Origin: Gymnorhina tibicen
Lineage: Eukaryota; Chordata; Aves; Passeriformes; Artamidae
Assembly (NCBI GenBank): GCA_013399875.1
Contig: VXAZ01001749.1
Location: 33,429 to 97,428, forward strand
Length of the DNA: 64,000 nucleotides
Direction: 5' to 3'
Positions 60,901 to 64,000 of this stretch are shown here, in pieces. Both the position numbers and the translations under genes were made by a program. The notes beneath the pieces were generated by a model. The model was not told the DNA's origin. It did not search any database and saw only the letters and a list, made by a program, of their open reading frames with translations. How positions within the stretch are numbered: position 1 is the first letter of the stretch; every line of letters starts with the position of its first letter.

Positions 60901-63900
60901 GGCTTGGGGCTGGGGTTTAGGGCCAGGAGAGGTTTGGGGCTGTTAGAAGGGGTATGGGGCTGTGTCTGGCTTGGGGCTGGGCAGGGGACAGGGATCATGG
61001 TTGGTGGGGTGTTGGGATCAGGGGTGTTGGGGCTGTGCAGGAGTTTGAGACCAGGCAGACTGGGGGCACTGGGGTCAGGCAGATTTGAGGTGCTGGGGCC
61101 AGCAACGCACTGCCTGGGCAGGGGCTATGAGCTGAGCCCCATGGCCACCCACCCTCTTGCAGGCTGTGGCTGTGACCCACGGGGTACACTGGCCTCTCAC
61201 TGCACCAATGGCACCTGCGCTTGTGACCGTGGAACAGGAGCCTGTGCCTGCCGGCCCAATGTTGTGGGCAAGAGCTGTGATCACTGTGCACCCCACTTCT
61301 GGAGCTTGGGGGGGCCAAGGGGCTGTGAGCCCTGTGACTGCCACCCCACACATGCTCTGCACCCTGCCTGTGACACAGTGAGTCCCCTGGCACCCTGGTA
61401 TGGCTCCACTGCCCTCCTGGGGCCCAGTGAGCTGCACAGTGAGCATGGCACTGTTGCTGCAGGTGACAGGGCAGTGCCAGTGCCGGCCTGGCTTCGGGGG
61501 CCGTGTCTGTTCCCAGTGCCAGGAGCACCACTGGGGAGACCCCGAGCAGGAGTGCCGAGGTGGGAGCACATCCCAGGGACTGGGGGAGCAGGGGCTCTGG
61601 GGATGTGGGGTGTGGGGGGACTCTGGGTGCATGGTGAGACTCTAGGGACATGGGGGCCCTGGGGACATGGTGGGAGACTCTGAACATGGGACATGAAGGA
61701 GACAGTGGGACACTGGGGACACAAAGGACTCAGGAGATCTTGGGAACATGGTGGGACACTGCAGGCATGGAGGACCTTGGGGAAACAGTGGGATGCTGGG
61801 GACATGGTGGAACCTTGAGGACATAGTGTGTCTCTGGGGACATGCAGGACTCAGGGGACCCAGAGTACTTGATGGAACTGTGGGGACAGAAGATGCCGGG
61901 GATAGGCTGGATTCTGGAGACACAGGAGAATATGGTGGGATGCTGGGACATGGTGGCAGTCTGGGGGCATGGGGTTCCACGGGAAGGCTGGGACACACCT
62001 CCAACTGTCTCTGCAGCCTGTGAGTGTGAGCCGCTGGGTGCTGAGAGCCCACAGTGCGAGCAAGACAACGGGCAGTGCCGATGCCGGCTGGGATTTGGGG
62101 GACTGCGCTGTGACCGCTGCCAGCGGGGCTACCAGGAGCCCTTCCCCCACTGCTCGCCCTGCCACCCTTGCTTTGGGCGCTGGGACCTGGCCGTGGGCAG
62201 CCTGCGGGATGGGCTGCAGCACCTTGGGGCACAGGTGCAGGCACTGCGGGAGGGGGGGTCTGCACTCCCACTCAGCCCCCGTCGCCTGCGGGAGCTGGAG
62301 GAGGCTCTGGGACACGTGGAACAGCTGCTGGGAGAGGGGGACAGCCCTGGTGGTCCCCTCCTCGATGGACTGCCCAGGCAGCTGGGTAGCACCAGGCAAG
62401 TGTGCATGTAGGGCTGGGGTGGAGGGACCCCCTCTTGTCACCCCCAAAAGTTTGAAGCCCCCCTCCCTACCCAAAGGAGGGAGCTGGACAACTTCTGGAA
62501 GCACCTCCAAGAGTTGGAGCAACATCTAGACCAGCTGGCGCAGGCGGATATGCAGCACCATGACCAGGTAGCTGAGCTGAGCCGCAAGCTGGGAGGTCTC
62601 AACCGAACCACCTCCCACCTTCAAATCCTCCTGGGCACTGTAGCGGCAGCTGGATTCAGTGGTAAGAGCATCCAGCAAGGTTTGGGTTTGGTGGCAGCCA
62701 TCCTGGCCAAACCCTGACACCTGCACCCGCAGAGTCTTACCGCAGCATCCTGGCATCGGTGGAGGCCTCGCGGCAGGCGGAGGTGGTGGCCAATGGCACA
62801 GCTGGCGAGCTAAGTAGGGCACAGATGACACGGCGGGCAACTGAGCGGGTGTTACGGCAGCGGGGTGATACTTTCCGCCGTGGCACAGCCGCAGCCCGGA
62901 AATCCTTGCGGGAGGCACAAAAACGGGTGATGGGACTCAACATTGCCAGAATCAATGAGAAGGTGAGAGCAGGACTGGCAGAGGTGGCGCGGGGGTCTCC
63001 CCCATGTAGTGTTGAGCTGCCATTTCCACCATTGGCATCATCACAGATTTGTGGGGCACCTGGAGACCAGAGCTGCAAGCATGCGTCTTGTGGAGGAGCC
63101 TTGTGCCGGGACAGTGCGGGGACAAGGCGTTGCGGTGGCATTGGGTGTGCAGGGGCACTGCCTATCTCAGCTCGAGCCCTGAGCAGTGCCCATAATGCCT
63201 CACAGCAGCTGGAGGTGGCATTAGGGCAGCTGGGTGTTGTGGCACAGAAGGTAGGGGTGGTTGCTCCATGGCACTTTCTGGGGTCTCCTTGTGTCCCCTT
63301 TGCATGTCCTGTTTGTGCCCTTTCTATGACACTTTGCATGACCCCCTTCTATGTCCTGTTTTTTCCCTTTCCATGCACCCAAGCATGTCAGCTCTGTATG
63401 TCTCTCTTATGCCCCTTCATAGATGCCCCTTGTGCCACCTGTGTGCGTGCCCCGTTGGGCCACTGCTGTACCCCCTGTCCCTTTGCACCCGCCTTGCATG
63501 CTCCTTTGCAGGCCCTCATCTTGTCCCCTCATACCCCCTGCTCTCCCCGAATGCCCCCTCCCGGGGCTGCCCTGTGCCCCCTGCTCAGCCAGGTGCCCCT
63601 CAGATGCAGGAGGTGCAGGAGCTGGCACGGGGGGCACGGACCTGGGCAGAGGAGGCGCTTGGGCGCTCTCAGGCTGCCCGCAGCCGTGCAGAGAAGGCGA
63701 CAGCCCAGCTGCGGGACTTCATCCGCCGAATCAAGGCCTTCCTGGCAGGTAGTGCCAGCACTGGGTGGGCACATGGGCATGGCAGGACTCAGTGAGCCCA
63801 CCCTGAGCCCACCCTGCTCCCCTGTCCCCGCAGAGGAGGGAGCTGACCCAGGTAGCATTGAGCTGGTGGCCCGGCAGGTGCTGAACATCTCCCTGCCCAG

Positions 63901-64000
63901 CAGCCCCGGACAGATCCAGGAGCTGCTGTGGGAGATGCGGGAGAGCATTGGCCAGCTACAGGGGGTGGACGCCGTTCTGAACAGCACAGCGGAGGGGCTG
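51916..64000 (+). CDS. LAMB2: Laminin subunit beta, LAMB2 type (3' end beyond window)
   Basis: Thirty coding exons can be joined in frame to 1,611 codons (human LAMB2 has about 1,798 in all): 51916-51946, 52445-52620, 52725-52848, 52958-53031, 53173-53361, 53440-53503, 53578-53783, 53863-53983, 54248-54436, 54562-54741, 55218-55330, 55449-55528, 55776-55932, 56129-56281, 57598-57756, 57833-57954, 58080-58200, 58722-58908, 59094-59237, 59653-59884, 60267-60430, 60518-60742, 61163-61377, 61463-61559, 62017-62395, 62477-62661, 62733-62962, 63047-63250, 63604-63748, 63834-64000. This skips one copy of the 1,215-bp duplication. Domains: signal peptide 1-18, LN 30-264, five LE modules to about 545, domain IV (LF) about 550-815, eight LE modules to about 1190, coiled coil, six-Cys beta knob (starts [10 protein letters not shown], about 1440), second coiled coil. 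It is a secreted basement-membrane chain that pairs with alpha and gamma chains. LAMB2 features ([22 protein letters not shown]) are clear; it could instead be the LAMB2P1/LAMB2L paralogue. Confidence 0.93.
53056..53114 (+). repeat. (GGGAT)n microsatellite in laminin intron 4
   Basis: About eleven perfect GGGAT units beginning 25 bp after the donor site of exon 4. The intron is only 141 bp long, so the array is nearly half of it. Confidence 0.95.
54776..55150 (+). repeat. GGGGAT / GGGATGGA-type repeat in laminin intron 10
   Basis: Starts as near-perfect GGGGAT units (54,776-54,816) and continues as irregular GGGATGGA-like units to about 55,150. It fills most of the 476-bp intron between exons 10 and 11. 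Confidence 0.9.
55256..56470 (+). repeat. Tandem duplication, copy A (1,215 bp)
   Basis: Contains the end of laminin exon 11, exons 12-14 and the first 89 bases of exon 15, then stops at a single N (56,471). It matches copy B at an offset of 1,216 through exons and introns alike. The one difference I noticed is C at 55,833 against T at 57,049, a silent Cys codon change. Confidence 0.97.
56472..57686 (+). repeat. Tandem duplication, copy B (1,215 bp)
   Basis: The second copy begins inside exon 11 right after the N and runs on into the complete exon 15 and the rest of the gene. Its partial exon 11 (56,472-56,546) has no acceptor; copies of exons 12-14 are at 56665-56744, 56992-57148 and 57345-57497. 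Most likely an unmerged contig overlap between two alleles. Confidence 0.97.
58321..58420 (+). repeat. GGGATG/GGAATG-type repeat in laminin intron 17
   Basis: About 100 bp of mixed GGGATG, GGGAAT and GGGGAT units between exons 17 and 18. G-rich on the coding strand. Confidence 0.85.
59398..59453 (+). repeat. (ATCC)14 microsatellite in laminin intron 19
   Basis: About fourteen perfect tetranucleotide units, flanked by looser CTGT/CATC-rich sequence (59,320-59,340 and 59,584-59,600). Perfect length suggests it is polymorphic. Confidence 0.97.
59909..60020 (+). repeat. (GGCAT)n-(GGCGT)n repeat in laminin intron 20
   Basis: GGCAT units turn into about ten or more perfect GGCGT units (59,946-59,995) and then GGTGT/GGCAT variants. 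The GGCGT block is CpG-containing, unusual for a neutral microsatellite, and differs from GGCAT by the change expected from CpG decay. Confidence 0.93.
60021..60240 (+). repeat. Irregular GGGAT/GATA-type repeat with a single N
   Basis: Two related ~55-bp blocks start near 60,023 and 60,122, about 99 bp apart and similar but not identical, within a GGGAT-rich stretch. A single N sits at 60,111 between them, so repeat length here is not trustworthy. Confidence 0.75.
61605..62000 (+). repeat. Diverged minisatellite in laminin intron 24
   Basis: Much of this 457-bp intron consists of units of about 22-30 bp on the theme GGGGACATGGTGGGACACTG, strongly diverged from each other. Confidence 0.7.

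Overview
This window is vertebrate, almost certainly bird, nuclear DNA. The evidence is spliced intron-rich genes with GT-AG borders, two fragments with the hallmark 3' end of the avian CR1 LINE, a candidate solo LTR beginning like avian ERVL-type LTRs, CpG islands at gene starts, and very short introns in the GC-rich right half, as on bird microchromosomes. The gene order matches the mammalian LAMB2 - CCDC71 - KLHDC8B - IHO1 (CCDC36) block of human 3p21.31. The species cannot be told from the sequence alone.

Layout. 1-0.4 kb: a CpG island with no recognisable coding exon. 2.7-25 kb: IHO1 on the minus strand, seven coding exons, AT-richer, with long introns holding a CR1 copy and some unexplained exon-like pieces. 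25-29.3 kb: intergenic DNA with a degenerate minisatellite and a possible solo LTR. 29.3-33.5 kb: KLHDC8B on the minus strand, five coding exons and a CpG-island promoter. 34.3-37.9 kb: a five-exon minus-strand gene for an uncharacterised 346-residue protein with HAD-hydrolase-like motifs; I recall no such gene here in human. 37.2-38.6 kb: a CpG island broken by a 142-N gap, between that gene and the plus-strand CCDC71 (single coding exon, 40,459-41,646). 41.6-51.9 kb: no recognised coding sequence, one CR1 3' end, a convincing polyadenylation signal near 48.04 kb, a 16-N gap and a CpG island. 51.9-64 kb: a laminin beta chain of LAMB2 type on the plus strand, from signal peptide into the second coiled-coil segment, running off the right edge.

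Four assembly scars matter. A 1,215-bp segment of the laminin gene appears twice in tandem (55,256-56,470 and 56,472-57,686), joined by a single N; I noticed one base difference. The 16-N gap near 50.67 kb is flanked by the same 21 bases on both sides. Single Ns lie at 33,392 and 60,111. The laminin duplication happens to keep the reading frame, so an automatic annotation could show extra LE modules and an extra half domain IV that probably do not exist.

The genes do not form one pathway: IHO1 acts in meiotic double-strand break formation, KLHDC8B is a kelch propeller protein, CCDC71 is a basic protein of unknown function, and the laminin chain builds basement membranes. The best candidates for something undescribed are the HAD-like gene and the question whether the laminin gene is LAMB2 itself or an intact counterpart of the human pseudogene LAMB2P1.
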